From Candidatus Fermentithermobacillaceae bacterium (GTDB taxonomy: Bacteria > Bacillota > Sulfobacillia > Fermentithermobacillales > Fermentithermobacillaceae), in assembly GCA_012837895.1 (NCBI GenBank), contig DUQH01000141.1, positions 35,727 through 99,726 of the forward strand: DNA of 64,000 bases, written 5' to 3'. A program made the translations under genes and the position numbers. Below the pieces are notes generated by a model, which was not told the origin of the DNA, made no database searches, and saw only the letters and a list, made by a program, of their open reading frames with translations. Shown piece after piece: positions 37,003-45,941 of this stretch. Every line of letters begins with the position of its first letter. Positions within the stretch are counted from its first letter, which is position 1.

Positions 37003-38379
37003 ATGAAGGACCTGCTAAGAAATGCTCTCAAACTTGCAGATGTTGACTACTGCGAAATCCGGTTTGAAGAAAGCGAACTCCTTTCCATCAGTTATCAGGG
37101 TAAAAGCCTGGACACGATTACCAGGGACACCCCCTATGGCGGAAATGTCAGGGCTTTGCACAAAGGCGGTTGGGGGTTCGCATGTTTCAACAACCTGGAT
37201 GAGCTTGAGAGTGCAGTAAAGTCTGCTGTTAAACAGGCCAAACTTGCCGGCGGCAGGTTGGGATTGGAAAGCAAACTTGCCCCTGCGCCTGTAATAGAAG
37301 ACGAGTATGTTCCTGAGTACACTTTGGACCCGCGGGGCGTCAGCCTTAGCGAAAAACTAAGGATCATTGGCAGTTACCTTGATTTCATTCTCGGATACGA
37401 TAAAGCAATAACCGCAGCTCAGATTATCTACAATGAAAGGATTAGCACTGTCTATTTCGCCAACAGCGAAGGTACATACATCAAACAGGAAAAGCTGGAC
37501 ATAGGTTCTAACCTGGCAGCTACAGCACGGAGGGGAATGACCACAGTCGTCAAGCGGATCGGGCGGGGCAGTTCCATAGGGTTCGACTGTATGCTTGACG
37601 CCTATGATGAACTCGGGGAAGCGTGCAGCTTAGCTATTCAGCTGCTCGATGCTCCTCAGGTTAAGGCAGGTGTATATCCTGTTGTGTGCGATCCTGCGTT
37701 GGCCGGGCTGTTTGTACATGAAGCTTTCGGCCATCTCAGCGAAGCTGATAATGCGTATAAGAACCCGCAATTGGCCAAAACTATGACCTTGGGCAGGGTC
37801 TTAGGCAGGGACATCCTGGCCATTTACGATACAGGCGAGTATCCGAAGAACCGCGGGTACCTCAAGTATGACGACGAAGGCGTTCCCACGAGACGTGCTT
37901 ATCTTGTGAAAGATGGTGTCCTGGTTGGGCGACTGCATTCACGGGAGACTGCCGGGATTATGGGTGAGGAGCTCACAGGCAATGCCCGCGCCCTCAACTA
38001 CACGTTCCCGCCTCTTGTGCGCATGAGGAATACTTGCATTGCCCCAGGGGACGCCACCCTTGAAGATATGATCAAAGACATCAAACTTGGCCTCTACGCA
38101 GTCGGGTCCGGAGGCGGGCAGACCAACGGCGAGATGTTCAACTTCATGGCCGGCCACGGTTTCATGATCCGCGACGGCAAACTGGCTGAGCTGGTGAAAG
38201 ATGTCAAACTCATGGGCAACGTGTTCACAACGCTCATGAACATAGACATGATTGGCAACGATCTCGCGGCACGGGATGGTGCAGGCGGTTGTGGCAAGGG
38301 AGGACAAATGCCCCTTCCTACAAGCGGCTTGTGCCCGTCGATAAGGATTCAAAACGTGATTGCGGGAGGTGCTAAGTGA
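37003..38379 (+). CDS. tldD: TldD family metalloprotease subunit (pair 2)
   Basis: Second TldD copy, 458 residues, closely similar to pair 1 along its length (for example MKDLL, YCEIRFEES, GGNVRALHKGGWGFACFN). Zinc motif HEAFGH at 239-244 followed by SEADN, and GGCGKG near the C-terminus, so the active site looks intact. ATG 37003 has an AAAGAGGTG site about 13 bases upstream, a slightly long spacing. It overlaps its partner tldE2 by 4 bases. Expected to form a heterodimeric zinc protease acting on unfolded or precursor peptides; no specific peptide substrate gene is seen. Confidence 0.92.
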   Translation: MKDLLRNALKLADVDYCEIRFEESELLSISYQGKSLDTITRDTPYGGNVRALHKGGWGFACFNNLDELESAVKSAVKQAKLAGGRLGLESKLAPAPVIEDEYVPEYTLDPRGVSLSEKLRIIGSYLDFILGYDKAITAAQIIYNERISTVYFANSEGTYIKQEKLDIGSNLAATARRGMTTVVKRIGRGSSIGFDCMLDAYDELGEACSLAIQLLDAPQVKAGVYPVVCDPALAGLFVHEAFGHLSEADNAYKNPQLAKTMTLGRVLGRDILAIYDTGEYPKNRGYLKYDDEGVPTRRAYLVKDGVLVGRLHSRETAGIMGEELTGNARALNYTFPPLVRMRNTCIAPGDATLEDMIKDIKLGLYAVGSGGGQTNGEMFNFMAGHGFMIRDGKLAELVKDVKLMGNVFTTLMNIDMIGNDLAARDGAGGCGKGGQMPLPTSGLCPSIRIQNVIAGGAK

Positions 38380-39659
38380 TGGCCCGAATCTTCAAGAACC
38401 TTCCTGACAACTCTCAAGCAGAACTCCACCGTAGGGTAACCCGCTCCTGGGGTGCTACGTTCCAGAACAGTATGTTCGAAGGTACCAGCGAGAGCAGTCT
38501 CGACCTAAAGACTGTAAGGGTAATCAAGTCTGGAAAGCTTAGTACAGCTACAGGCACCAAGCCTGGTTCCGAAGCAGACTTGCTTGAGAACGCCCTTGAA
38601 CTCTCCGAGTACGGAACCGGTGTTGACTACGGGTTTCCTGGCCTGGCCGGGTATGAGGATATAGAGCTAGCGAATCCTGAGGTTCCAGAGATGGATTTCC
38701 CGGAAATGATAGAAATTGGCGATGATCTCATGCAGTCCATCCTGAAGGTTGAACCCAAAATACGTGCATCGTCATCTGTAAGGGCACAGGTAGTGGAAGT
38801 GAGTTTGGATAACAGCAATGGTTTTTCCGGGAAATATATGAAGACGGTAGTCAGTGCTGGCCTTGGAGCCCAGTATATCCAGGGCGATGATTTCCTCTGG
38901 TTTGGGGAATACAGGTCTTCATGGGCAAATGATATTGACTACGAGGACCTCAAGCGAGAAGTGATCCGCCTGTTTGAGTGGTCTAAGCAGACCGTGGGCA
39001 TGACAACCGGAAGTTACCCTGTGATCTTTGCCCCTGGTGAAGTCGGGCATCTCACCCGCCCGTTTATCGCTTCTCTCAACGGCAAAGCTGTTACCCGGGG
39101 CATATCTCCCCTTGAGGAGAAGATAGGCCAGCAACTCCTTGATCCCAGGGTTACTTTGATTGATGACGGGACATTACCCAGGGAAGTGTCGAGCGCTCCC
39201 TTCGATCGCGAAGGGGTTCCCACTCAGAGAAACGTTCTTATAGATCAGGGAGTGCCAACGACCATATTGGCTGATCTTGAGACGGCAAAACAGTTGGGCA
39301 CCAAATCAACCGGTAACGGCAGTGGCCGAGGACCAGAGCCTCACAGGGTGATCCTGCTGCCAGGAGACCGGTCCTTGGAGGGATTGATCGCCGGCATTGA
39401 CCTTGGGGTAATCATCTTCAGCACAATGGGTGCCTGGACAGGCAACCCGTTTAGCGGCAACGTATCCGGCACCATTGCCCTTGGCCTGAAAATTGTGAAC
39501 GGCGAAATCGCAGGCAGGGTAAAGAACTGCATGTTTTCCATGAATTCATTCAAGCACTTCAAGGATCACTTGATTGGCTTCAGCAAAGAGACCAAATCTA
39601 CCCGTGGCGCTAGCTATCCTTATGTAGCTTTAGACGACGTTGTAATAACCACGGGGTAA
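38376..39659 (+). CDS. tldE: TldE/PmbA family protease subunit (pair 2)
   Basis: Partner of TldD2, 427 residues, starting inside the tldD2 stop (ATGA). Shares with TldE1 the stretches LTRPFIASLNGKAVTRGISP, LADLETAKQLGTKSTGNGS and GNVSGTIALGLKIVNGEIAG. Its first about 35 residues are poorly conserved relative to TldE1. No zinc motif, as expected. A terminator-like hairpin follows at 39676-39700. Duplication of a whole TldD-TldE operon (compare pair 1) is the simplest history. Confidence 0.9.
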   Translation: MMARIFKNLPDNSQAELHRRVTRSWGATFQNSMFEGTSESSLDLKTVRVIKSGKLSTATGTKPGSEADLLENALELSEYGTGVDYGFPGLAGYEDIELANPEVPEMDFPEMIEIGDDLMQSILKVEPKIRASSSVRAQVVEVSLDNSNGFSGKYMKTVVSAGLGAQYIQGDDFLWFGEYRSSWANDIDYEDLKREVIRLFEWSKQTVGMTTGSYPVIFAPGEVGHLTRPFIASLNGKAVTRGISPLEEKIGQQLLDPRVTLIDDGTLPREVSSAPFDREGVPTQRNVLIDQGVPTTILADLETAKQLGTKSTGNGSGRGPEPHRVILLPGDRSLEGLIAGIDLGVIIFSTMGAWTGNPFSGNVSGTIALGLKIVNGEIAGRVKNCMFSMNSFKHFKDHLIGFSKETKSTRGASYPYVALDDVVITTG

Positions 39660-39675
39660 AACGCCAGGCCAAATG

Positions 39676-39700
39676 TTTCATCCCGTAAAAGGGGATGAAA
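39676..39700 (+). terminator. Hairpin after tldE2
   Basis: TTTCATCCC (39676-39684) and GGGATGAAA (39692-39700) form a perfect 9-bp stem with a 7-base loop, 16 bases after the tldE2 stop and before a convergent gene. T-run absent. Confidence 0.55.
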
Positions 39701-39879
39701 TCCAGATGGGATGCAGGGATGCTCCCAGATGTTGGTTGCAGGGCTGGGTATATTCAACGGTGGCCCTGGACAAAACACCCAGGAGCGTCCCTGTTACTTT
39801 GTACTCTTAGCCATGGCGCCGCCATCTTCAACTTGGCAATTCAAACCTTGGCGGCCACCGGAGTTTCCCGGGGGAAGGC

Positions 39880-40662
39880 CTAAGAATTCTTGCTTTCTAT
39901 CACATCTTTCATGCTGTAAAGCCCCGGGGTCTTGTCCAGCAAGAACTTAGCAGCCTCAAGTGCGCCGTATCCAAATATGTCCCTTGACAGAGCGGTGTGC
40001 TTTATCTCAACTATTTCGCCTTGTCCCGCGAAGATAGTATCGTGTTCTCCCACAATGGTTCCACCGCGTACTGCATGGATGCCTATCTGGTTTGGCTTCC
40101 TCTTGGTGCTTTCGTCTTCACCGTGTCTTCCGTATATATATTCCATATCGTTGCCCAGAGCCGCGTTCATCGCATTGGCAATCATCATAGCGGTTCCGCT
40201 TGGGGCGTCAACCTTCTGGTTATGGTGTTTTTCAACGATTTCGATGTCAAATGTGCTTCCAAGCACCTGTGCTGCCTGGGCCACCAGTGAGAGCACTAGG
40301 TTTATGCCCACGGACATGTTTGCTGACATCAGCACCGGTATTTCTTGTGCTGCAGCTGAAATCTTCTGCTGCTGTTCGCCTGAAATACCGGAAGTACATA
40401 TCACCAACGGAGTGTTTCTGGTCAACCCGAAATCCAAGAGGCTCTCAACGGAACCAGGATGAGAGAAGTCAATCACTACGTCGGGTTTGATGTCCAGTGG
40501 AACTTCGCTAAGAGAAGCAAACACAGGATAATCGTTGTCGAACTTGCCGGGATTTAGGTCAACCCCGCACACGATCTTCATTTCAGGGGTGCCGGACTCT
40601 TCAACCAGCCTGGTTACGACACGCCCCATTCGCCCGTTACATCCGTGCAGCAATATTTTCAC
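39880..40662 (-). CDS. dapB: 4-hydroxy-tetrahydrodipicolinate reductase
   Basis: NAD(P)H-dependent step of lysine and meso-diaminopimelate synthesis, needed for peptidoglycan. 260 residues. N-terminal Rossmann motif HGCNGRMGRVV, catalytic-region motif VEKHHNQKVDAPSGTA with the conserved His-His and Lys, and the C-terminal SRDIFGYGALEAAKFL. Starts with GTG after a GGAGGTGG site. It stands alone here between two TldD/TldE operons; dapA and other lysine genes are not in the window. Confidence 0.95.
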   Translation of the reverse strand: MKILLHGCNGRMGRVVTRLVEESGTPEMKIVCGVDLNPGKFDNDYPVFASLSEVPLDIKPDVVIDFSHPGSVESLLDFGLTRNTPLVICTSGISGEQQQKISAAAQEIPVLMSANMSVGINLVLSLVAQAAQVLGSTFDIEIVEKHHNQKVDAPSGTAMMIANAMNAALGNDMEYIYGRHGEDESTKRKPNQIGIHAVRGGTIVGEHDTIFAGQGEIVEIKHTALSRDIFGYGALEAAKFLLDKTPGLYSMKDVIESKNS

Positions 40663-40768
40663 AATGGTCCACCTCCGGTGATTATGTATTCCGTGTTACG
40701 GATTTTATGACATTCAAGTTCAGTATACTATACATACCTGTCCTACGCAGGCTGTCCCGACAAACAAA

Positions 40769-40836
40769 AGCCAGCCGCCGGATCCTGTCAGCACACGGCA
40801 TAATCCCATGTGTTTCAGCATAGCGGCCGGCTGGCT
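40769..40836 (-). terminator. Terminator of the tldD3-tldE3 operon
   Basis: AGCCAGCCG (40769-40777) and CGGCTGGCT (40828-40836) form a 9-bp stem closing a large loop with some inner pairing. Read on the minus strand it is followed by TTTTGTTTGT, a good T-tract, placing a factor-independent terminator between tldE3 and dapB. Confidence 0.75.
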
Positions 40837-40873
40837 CATTCGCTAGAATCCTACCGGAAACTGCCTTGCGAAA

Positions 40874-42169
40874 CTACTTGCCCGACACAGTAATTCCGGA
40901 CACTTGCACCCACGGCAGTATAGAAAACCCATAGTCTATCCTTTCCCTTGATATCCCTTTGATGTTTTTCAGCATCTCCACAAAGTTGCCTGAAACCATA
41001 GATTCGCTTATAGGATACTTGATCTGGCCGTCTTCAATCAGGTAACTGTTCTTTGCTACTCCCGAGAAGTCACCGTTGTCGCTGGGATAGCCGCCTGAGA
41101 ACCTGGCAAGCAGGATCCCTTTTTTGACCGACTTGATCATGTCATCAAACCGGGTGTCACCCGGGTCAATCACAAATGCCCCACCCATATTGACTGCCCT
41201 GTCCAAGCCTGTTTTTCTGGAGCCGTACAAGCTGAGCAGGTAAGTCTTGAGCACGCCGGATTCGATTATAGTGCTGTTTTGTACAGCGTACCCGTCTGAA
41301 GTCACGAAGTAGCCGTTGCATATCTCGTCTGATACGGGCCGGGAATGCAAGGTGAACATGGGGCTGGCGATCTGCTCTCCGAGTTTGTCCTTATAGATAC
41401 TGGTGCCTGATATCATGGGCCCGTCGCTCAGCGCTCTTGAGATGAAATATAGCATGTCGTTCATGCAGTCGGGGGTTATGATAACGTCTCCCACAAATTT
41501 GCCTTCCAAGGGCCTTGTCACTATTTGCTCTGTGGATTGCTTCAAGAGGATATCCAGGGAGCCGCATTCTAGCAAATCCTTTTCAAGATCCCTGAGTGAG
41601 AACCCCGTATAGTTGAAAGACGACACTTTGTCCTCATCCTTGGATGAGAAGATAAAGGTACAGTTGTACACACCCTTGTTTGTAACGAAATCCACATTGT
41701 TTGAGTTAACAAAGCAGCTTCTGGAGCGTGTAAAATCAATGATCGCCTGCATAAGTACTAACTTGGGGTACTTGTCTTCCACTTGGTGGATCAGCTTTTT
41801 CATACTGGAGTACATAGTATCCAGGTCAGGCGAATCGCTTCCGGATGTGAATTCAGCAGGCGGCTGGGTTTCGGCAATGTCAAACGCCTCGTCGGGGGCA
41901 GATGCAGCTGCGATAGCGAGCACATCACTGGCTGCTTTGTCTATTGATTCATTATCAGACTTATTGATGCTGGTTGAGCCTCTCCGGTTGTCTTTTATGG
42001 CAGTTAGCCGTATATTTGTGTCGAAAGTGGTCCTCAACAAGGAGAATTCGCCCAGTTCCACGTTCATTTCGTGCTTATCAGTAAACGTGACAACACATTG
42101 GGCCTTGCCTGCACCGGCCTTAAGCAGCGCATTAAGTCCATACTGTGCGACTTGTCTCAGATTGGCCAT
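40874..42169 (-). CDS. tldE: TldE/PmbA family protease subunit (pair 3, divergent)
   Basis: 431 residues, second gene of a TldD3-TldE3 operon. Overall layout matches TldE (core MNDMLYFISRALSDGPMISGTSIYKDKLG, LSLYGSRKTGLDRAVNMGG, and the C-terminal GVAKNSYLIEDGQIKY), but identity to TldE1 and TldE2 is low, and the usual NGKAVxRGISP motif is replaced. It has no zinc motif. Its AGGAGG ribosome binding site is inside the last codons of tldD3, and the gap between the genes is 2 bases, so translation is coupled. Confidence 0.88.
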   Translation of the reverse strand: MANLRQVAQYGLNALLKAGAGKAQCVVTFTDKHEMNVELGEFSLLRTTFDTNIRLTAIKDNRRGSTSINKSDNESIDKAASDVLAIAAASAPDEAFDIAETQPPAEFTSGSDSPDLDTMYSSMKKLIHQVEDKYPKLVLMQAIIDFTRSRSCFVNSNNVDFVTNKGVYNCTFIFSSKDEDKVSSFNYTGFSLRDLEKDLLECGSLDILLKQSTEQIVTRPLEGKFVGDVIITPDCMNDMLYFISRALSDGPMISGTSIYKDKLGEQIASPMFTLHSRPVSDEICNGYFVTSDGYAVQNSTIIESGVLKTYLLSLYGSRKTGLDRAVNMGGAFVIDPGDTRFDDMIKSVKKGILLARFSGGYPSDNGDFSGVAKNSYLIEDGQIKYPISESMVSGNFVEMLKNIKGISRERIDYGFSILPWVQVSGITVSGK

Positions 42170-42171
42170 AC

Positions 42172-43551
42172 TTATCTACCTCCTATGTTGATCTTGCACT
42201 TGATGGCCGGCCCACCCATTCCTACGGGTATAGCTTGTTTCTTGCCACACATCCCCGAGTTGGTCCACTTCATGTCAGGAGACACCATAGTGACTGTCTT
42301 GAGCATGTCGAAAGCTACACCTGAAATAGTGGTGTCTTTGATTGCTTTGCCAAGCTTGCCGTTCTTGATCTCGTATCCAAGGGTTATTCCGAACATAAAT
42401 TCGCTGGTGGAGTCAGCTTGGCCGTTGCTTGGCTGGATCAAGTAGTAGCCGTCGTCGATTGACGCGATCATGTCTTCGAGTTTGTCAGCTCCAGGTAGAA
42501 TTGCCGTGTTTCTCATGCGTATGAGGGGCTCATCTGAAAACTCGTAAGCACGGGCATTGCCGGTTGGCCCTACGTTGAAATACCGGGCGCTTTCTTTGTT
42601 GTGCATGTATCCCTTCAAGATACCGTTTTCAATGATCACTGCATCTACGGCTTTGGTGCCTTCATCATCAACATACACAGGTACCGGGCACGTCTGCCCG
42701 TTGTAAGAGTGGGCGAAGTCTACCAGGGTCACAAGGGGGCTGGCCACTTGCTGGCCGATCTTGCCCTGGGCTACTGAGCCGCTTATCACCATGTCAGCTT
42801 CTGTGGTATGACCTATTGCTTCGTGTGCCAGGATGCCTGCAAGTTCGGCATCGAGCACACATGTCTTGAGGCCGGCGTCGGCGAAAACCCCTTCACTCTT
42901 CTTCATAAGGTGATGATATTGCTCTTCGATTTTCCCGTATAGCTCCCCGGGCGCGGTGAACAAGTCCTCAAAGTGACCTAATCCGCCATAGGGCCTTGCG
43001 AATTCCACAGGTTGGCCGTCCTTGATGAACGACAGGGCTATACCTATGGTGGTCCTGGGTACCAGAGAATGAGAGTAGGATCCGTCTGACGTGACAAGGG
43101 TTTTTTCCATGTCCAGGCAGTCAAGGGACACAGTTCTGCTCGCCAAGTCCGGGTACTTGCGGGCTATGTGGTCATCGAGTTCCCTCGCAAAGTCAACCAG
43201 TTCCCTTTGCCCCAGGCGGGGTTTCTTAGTTGAGAAATCGTTCTCACTTGTAACAGGTGATTTGGGGAGCGGACCTCTTCCCTTTTGTTCTTTTGAGTCG
43301 AGGAATACCGCGTTCTCTGTTGCCGCCTGTATCACTGCTTTTGCAGCAGCTTCGCTGATCTCAGGGTTAGATGCAAATCCCCAAGAACCGTTCTTGTAGA
43401 CCCTTGCGGATATCCCGCTGGTCGCGGATCGGGAGTTTGCTGTGTTGTTTCCTTTCACGAAAGCAATACGAACTACTCTGTTTTCTTGTGCCCTTAGTTC
43501 AGTGTAGCTTGAAAAGAGTTTCACATAGTCATGAAGGTTTAACCTGTACAA
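42172..43551 (-). CDS. tldD: TldD family metalloprotease subunit (pair 3, divergent)
   Basis: 459 residues. The zinc motif is HEAIGH at 243-248, followed by TTEADM, and the C-terminal Gly-Cys-Gly-Lys pattern is present as SGMCGKK, so the catalytic machinery looks intact. It is a different lineage from TldD1 and TldD2: HEAIGH in place of HEAFGH, FADAGLKTCVLDAELAGILA in place of the VxxDPxxAGLFVHE block. It starts with TTG at 43551 after an AGGAGGG site. First gene of its operon. Confidence 0.9.
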   Translation of the reverse strand: MYRLNLHDYVKLFSSYTELRAQENRVVRIAFVKGNNTANSRSATSGISARVYKNGSWGFASNPEISEAAAKAVIQAATENAVFLDSKEQKGRGPLPKSPVTSENDFSTKKPRLGQRELVDFARELDDHIARKYPDLASRTVSLDCLDMEKTLVTSDGSYSHSLVPRTTIGIALSFIKDGQPVEFARPYGGLGHFEDLFTAPGELYGKIEEQYHHLMKKSEGVFADAGLKTCVLDAELAGILAHEAIGHTTEADMVISGSVAQGKIGQQVASPLVTLVDFAHSYNGQTCPVPVYVDDEGTKAVDAVIIENGILKGYMHNKESARYFNVGPTGNARAYEFSDEPLIRMRNTAILPGADKLEDMIASIDDGYYLIQPSNGQADSTSEFMFGITLGYEIKNGKLGKAIKDTTISGVAFDMLKTVTMVSPDMKWTNSGMCGKKQAIPVGMGGPAIKCKINIGGR

Positions 43552-43781
43552 ACATATCCCTCCTCAAACACTCATAACGTGGTCTGACCAAGGCAATAGA
43601 TACTGTGCATCAGCGCAGGACTTCCAGAACTTCATAGAGAGCTGTTAGGGATTCTTCTACGCCGTGGATTCAGTTACCTCCAAACCAACTTGTCTTTGCG
43701 TAAGGAGTTGCCCCATGGTATTGTGAATTCAGCCCGAGTGTTGCCTGTTCAGTCAAAAAGGCAGGGAGGAGGTCAACCCCG

Positions 43782-44324
43782 TTGGAGACACCTATATCCA
43801 AGAAAACCGTTTTCACAGGGCGCATACTCTCAGTCAGGGTAGATACTGTTTTGACCGGGGCCGGTAAGGAGACTACAAGGGAAATCATTGATAGGCCAGA
43901 TACTGTGGCGATTGTAGCTATCGATGAAAGACACAACATCCTACTTGTGAAGCAGTACAGATATGCGACGGGTAAGCACACTGTAGAGATCCCTGCCGGG
44001 GTGATTGACCCGGGGGAAACCCCTGAACAAGCAGCGAGGCGGGAACTTAGGGAGGAGACGGGATATGACTGCGACGTCCTCATTCCCCTACATACCTACT
44101 GGCCTGCTATCGGCTATTCCACTGAGAGGATGACTATATTTCTGGCCCGGGGGCTCAAACACGCTCCTCTCGAGGGTGACGAAGAACGCATAGAGCTCTT
44201 GAGGCTGCCGTTTTGCGACGTTCATGAAATGATCAGCAGCGGAAAGCCCATTTTTGATGATGCCAAAAGTACTCTTGGGGTAATCCTGGCGGCGTCATGC
44301 ACGACTCAAAATCGTGTGGGGTAG
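43782..44324 (+). CDS. Nudix hydrolase, ADP-ribose pyrophosphatase-like
   Basis: Cytosolic hydrolase of 180 residues splitting a nucleoside diphosphate linked to another group. The Nudix box is complete: a Gly at the start of GVIDPGETPEQAARRELREE and the closing TGYD, with the REL..EE..G core that binds magnesium. The upstream part VDTVLTGAGKETTREIIDRP and VKQYRYATGKHTVEIPAG is typical of NudF/ADP-ribose pyrophosphatases. Starts with TTG 43782 behind a GGAGGAGG site. It is divergent from tldD3 and stands alone. Confidence 0.9.
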   Translation: METPISKKTVFTGRILSVRVDTVLTGAGKETTREIIDRPDTVAIVAIDERHNILLVKQYRYATGKHTVEIPAGVIDPGETPEQAARRELREETGYDCDVLIPLHTYWPAIGYSTERMTIFLARGLKHAPLEGDEERIELLRLPFCDVHEMISSGKPIFDDAKSTLGVILAASCTTQNRVG

Positions 44325-44366
44325 CGTGGGTGCGCCTAACAGGTTACAGGGCTCCAAATGACTGAA

Positions 44367-44388
44367 CCCCGGGGATTGCTCCCCGGGG
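44367..44388 (-). terminator. Strong hairpin downstream of the 19-codon frame
   Basis: CCCCGGGG (44367-44374) and CCCCGGGG (44381-44388) pair perfectly around a 6-base loop. On the minus strand it lies 9 bases after the stop of the small frame at 44398-44457; on the plus strand it is 43 bases after the Nudix gene. It may terminate both. Confidence 0.6.
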
Positions 44389-44397
44389 AAGTTGGCG

Positions 44398-44457
44398 CTA
44401 CCCGGCGGACCTCCCGCTGGGATTAGAGGCGCCGAGCAGCTCGTGTCTACTACTCAC
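44398..44457 (-). CDS. Possible 19-residue peptide gene with near-perfect ribosome binding site
   Basis: On the minus strand an AGGAGGT site (44466-44472) stands exactly 8 bases before a GTG at 44457, opening a 20-codon frame (stop at 44398) that encodes VSSRHELLGASNPSGRSAG. A strong hairpin follows 9 bases after the stop. The peptide is not recognised. The arrangement (good ribosome site, tiny frame, hairpin) could be a leader peptide, a small regulatory protein or chance. It is not in any annotated family I know. Confidence 0.4.
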   Translation of the reverse strand: MSSRHELLGASNPSGRSAG

Positions 44458-45029
44458 CCGGCACCACCTCCTTTCCTGTAGACTATATTCTTTGCTCAAA
44501 CCCACATTCCTTCTTCTGGGGTACGTGTTTGGAAACATCTTAGCCGCTTGTGTAGTCACGAGGGCTATCCAGTCCTACATCTAGTCTTACATCTGCTCCT
44601 ATCCTAGACGCCTTGAGCTCAAGGATTACCCGGTGATGTATAGGCTCTTTTCAGCGATTTCGCAGCGTCGCGAACGCCTGTGTATATTCTGTGGATAATT
44701 TTGCATGAGTGTATGAATCCAGTTACGCACTGGTGGAGAAGGAAATGTGACTTAAATCACCAGTGACCAGCGAGGATGACAAAATCCCAGCATATGGGGC
44801 TATTCGTTGGATTTCCTTGGGGCCGATCGTGCAGGGCCCGCTGTGGACACTATGTGAACAGTATGTGAGTATCGTAACGGGGGGCTGTGGATAAGTTGTG
44901 GACAGAATTTTCATCTGTATCGGGAACTGCCCTTGAAGTAAGAGCAGGGCTGAAGTATCCTCATCATGAGGGATGAACGGTGACAGTCATACAGGGATTA
45001 CCATACGCCGTCAGTAATGAGGTGGTCTA

Positions 45030-45881
45030 TTGAAGATAGATCTGGATCTCCACATTCACTCAAGTTTTTCGCCAGACTCTCTCGTAAGCCCCGGTGAGAT
45101 CATCAGGATAGCTAAGACAAGGGGACTGGACGGTGTGGCAATCGCTGACCACAATACCGTCCGTGGCGGAATAACTGGACTAGACCTCAACCCGGACCCT
45201 GACTTTATCGTCATACCCGGTGCTGAGTATTCAACAGAATACGGCCACGTAGTCGGGCTATTCCTTTCTGAGGAGATCGATGTAAAAGGCCGTAAGCCAC
45301 AGGGTCACACACTCAGCCCGACCCTCCCTTTTGAGGACGTTGTTAATGCTATACATGCCCAGGGCGGGATTGCAGTGCTCGCACACCCCTTTCAGTCTAG
45401 GGAGTGGCTGCCGGCACATGTATTTAACGGTGCTGTTAAGGTCGACGCCATTGAGGGATTCAACTCCAGAGCAGGCACACGTGCCTATCCAAACGCCAAT
45501 TCGCTAGCTTCAAGGTGTTTCTCTGAGTATGGCATCCCTGCGCTTGGAGGCAGCGATGCTCACTTGTCGTGGGAGATAGGGAGGGCTTATACCCGGATAG
45601 ACTTGGGCGGAGTTTCAGAAGGTGATGTTTGCCTAAGGGATAGCCATAGCTTAGTCAAAGAAGCGATTTTGGCAGGCCGGGTAGAATGTGCCGGCAAACA
45701 AACTCACAGGGCTGTGGTACCCCTTACCGAGTTGGTCAAGGCCTATAAGAGAAAGACATACCATCGCATGCCTTATTTCGTACTCAAACTTATAGTGGCA
45801 ATGCTGGGATCTGTAGGGCTGCGGATTGAGAATGCCCAGCGCGAAAGGGCTAATGGCAAGAATCCTCCTCAGCAGCAGTGA
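45030..45881 (+). CDS. PHP-domain phosphoesterase
   Basis: Metal-dependent phosphatase of the polymerase-and-histidinol-phosphatase superfamily, 283 residues. Metal-ligand motifs: DLHIHSSFSPDSL near the N-terminus, IADHNT, GAEYSTEYGHVVGLF, VLAHPFQS and GGSDAHLSWEIG, a full ligand set. Similar proteins include PHP phosphoesterases acting on 3',5'-nucleotides or small phosphate esters. TTG 45030 follows a GAGGTGG site. The last about 60 residues are basic with an amphipathic helix that may touch membrane. It stands alone with a terminator hairpin at 45906-45941. Confidence 0.85.
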   Translation: MKIDLDLHIHSSFSPDSLVSPGEIIRIAKTRGLDGVAIADHNTVRGGITGLDLNPDPDFIVIPGAEYSTEYGHVVGLFLSEEIDVKGRKPQGHTLSPTLPFEDVVNAIHAQGGIAVLAHPFQSREWLPAHVFNGAVKVDAIEGFNSRAGTRAYPNANSLASRCFSEYGIPALGGSDAHLSWEIGRAYTRIDLGGVSEGDVCLRDSHSLVKEAILAGRVECAGKQTHRAVVPLTELVKAYKRKTYHRMPYFVLKLIVAMLGSVGLRIENAQRERANGKNPPQQQ

Positions 45882-45905
45882 AGCCTTAGCAGTCTGCAAA
45901 ATCAA

Positions 45906-45941
45906 GGCTGAATGGCACACGGGGTGTTGTACCATTCAGCC
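45906..45941. terminator. Hairpin terminator after the PHP gene
   Basis: GGCTGAATGG (45906-45915) and CCATTCAGCC (45932-45941) form a perfect 10-bp stem with extra inner pairing ACAC/GTGT. It lies between convergent genes. Confidence 0.6.

Larger units (their letters stand above)
44325..45029. other. 705-bp non-coding region with DnaA boxes and palindromes
   Basis: Besides the small frame and hairpin near 44367-44472, it contains a 14-bp palindrome CCTTGAGCTCAAGG (44611-44624), two exact DnaA boxes in the TGTGGATAA orientation (44690-44698 and 44886-44894), near-matches such as TTGTGGACA right after the second, and a 7-bp inverted repeat ACTGGTG/CACCAGT (44729-44764). No other gene with a ribosome binding site was found. 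The PHP gene begins at the right end. Confidence 0.7.

Noticed and set aside
44340..44480. SRP RNA, 6S RNA or tmRNA gene
   Set aside because: None of the conserved tetraloop or consensus stretches of these RNAs could be found; the peptide frame explains the ribosome binding site better.
44325..45029. Chromosomal replication origin
   Set aside because: Only two exact DnaA boxes, no AT-rich unwinding cluster beside them, and no dnaA/dnaN/rpmH genes.
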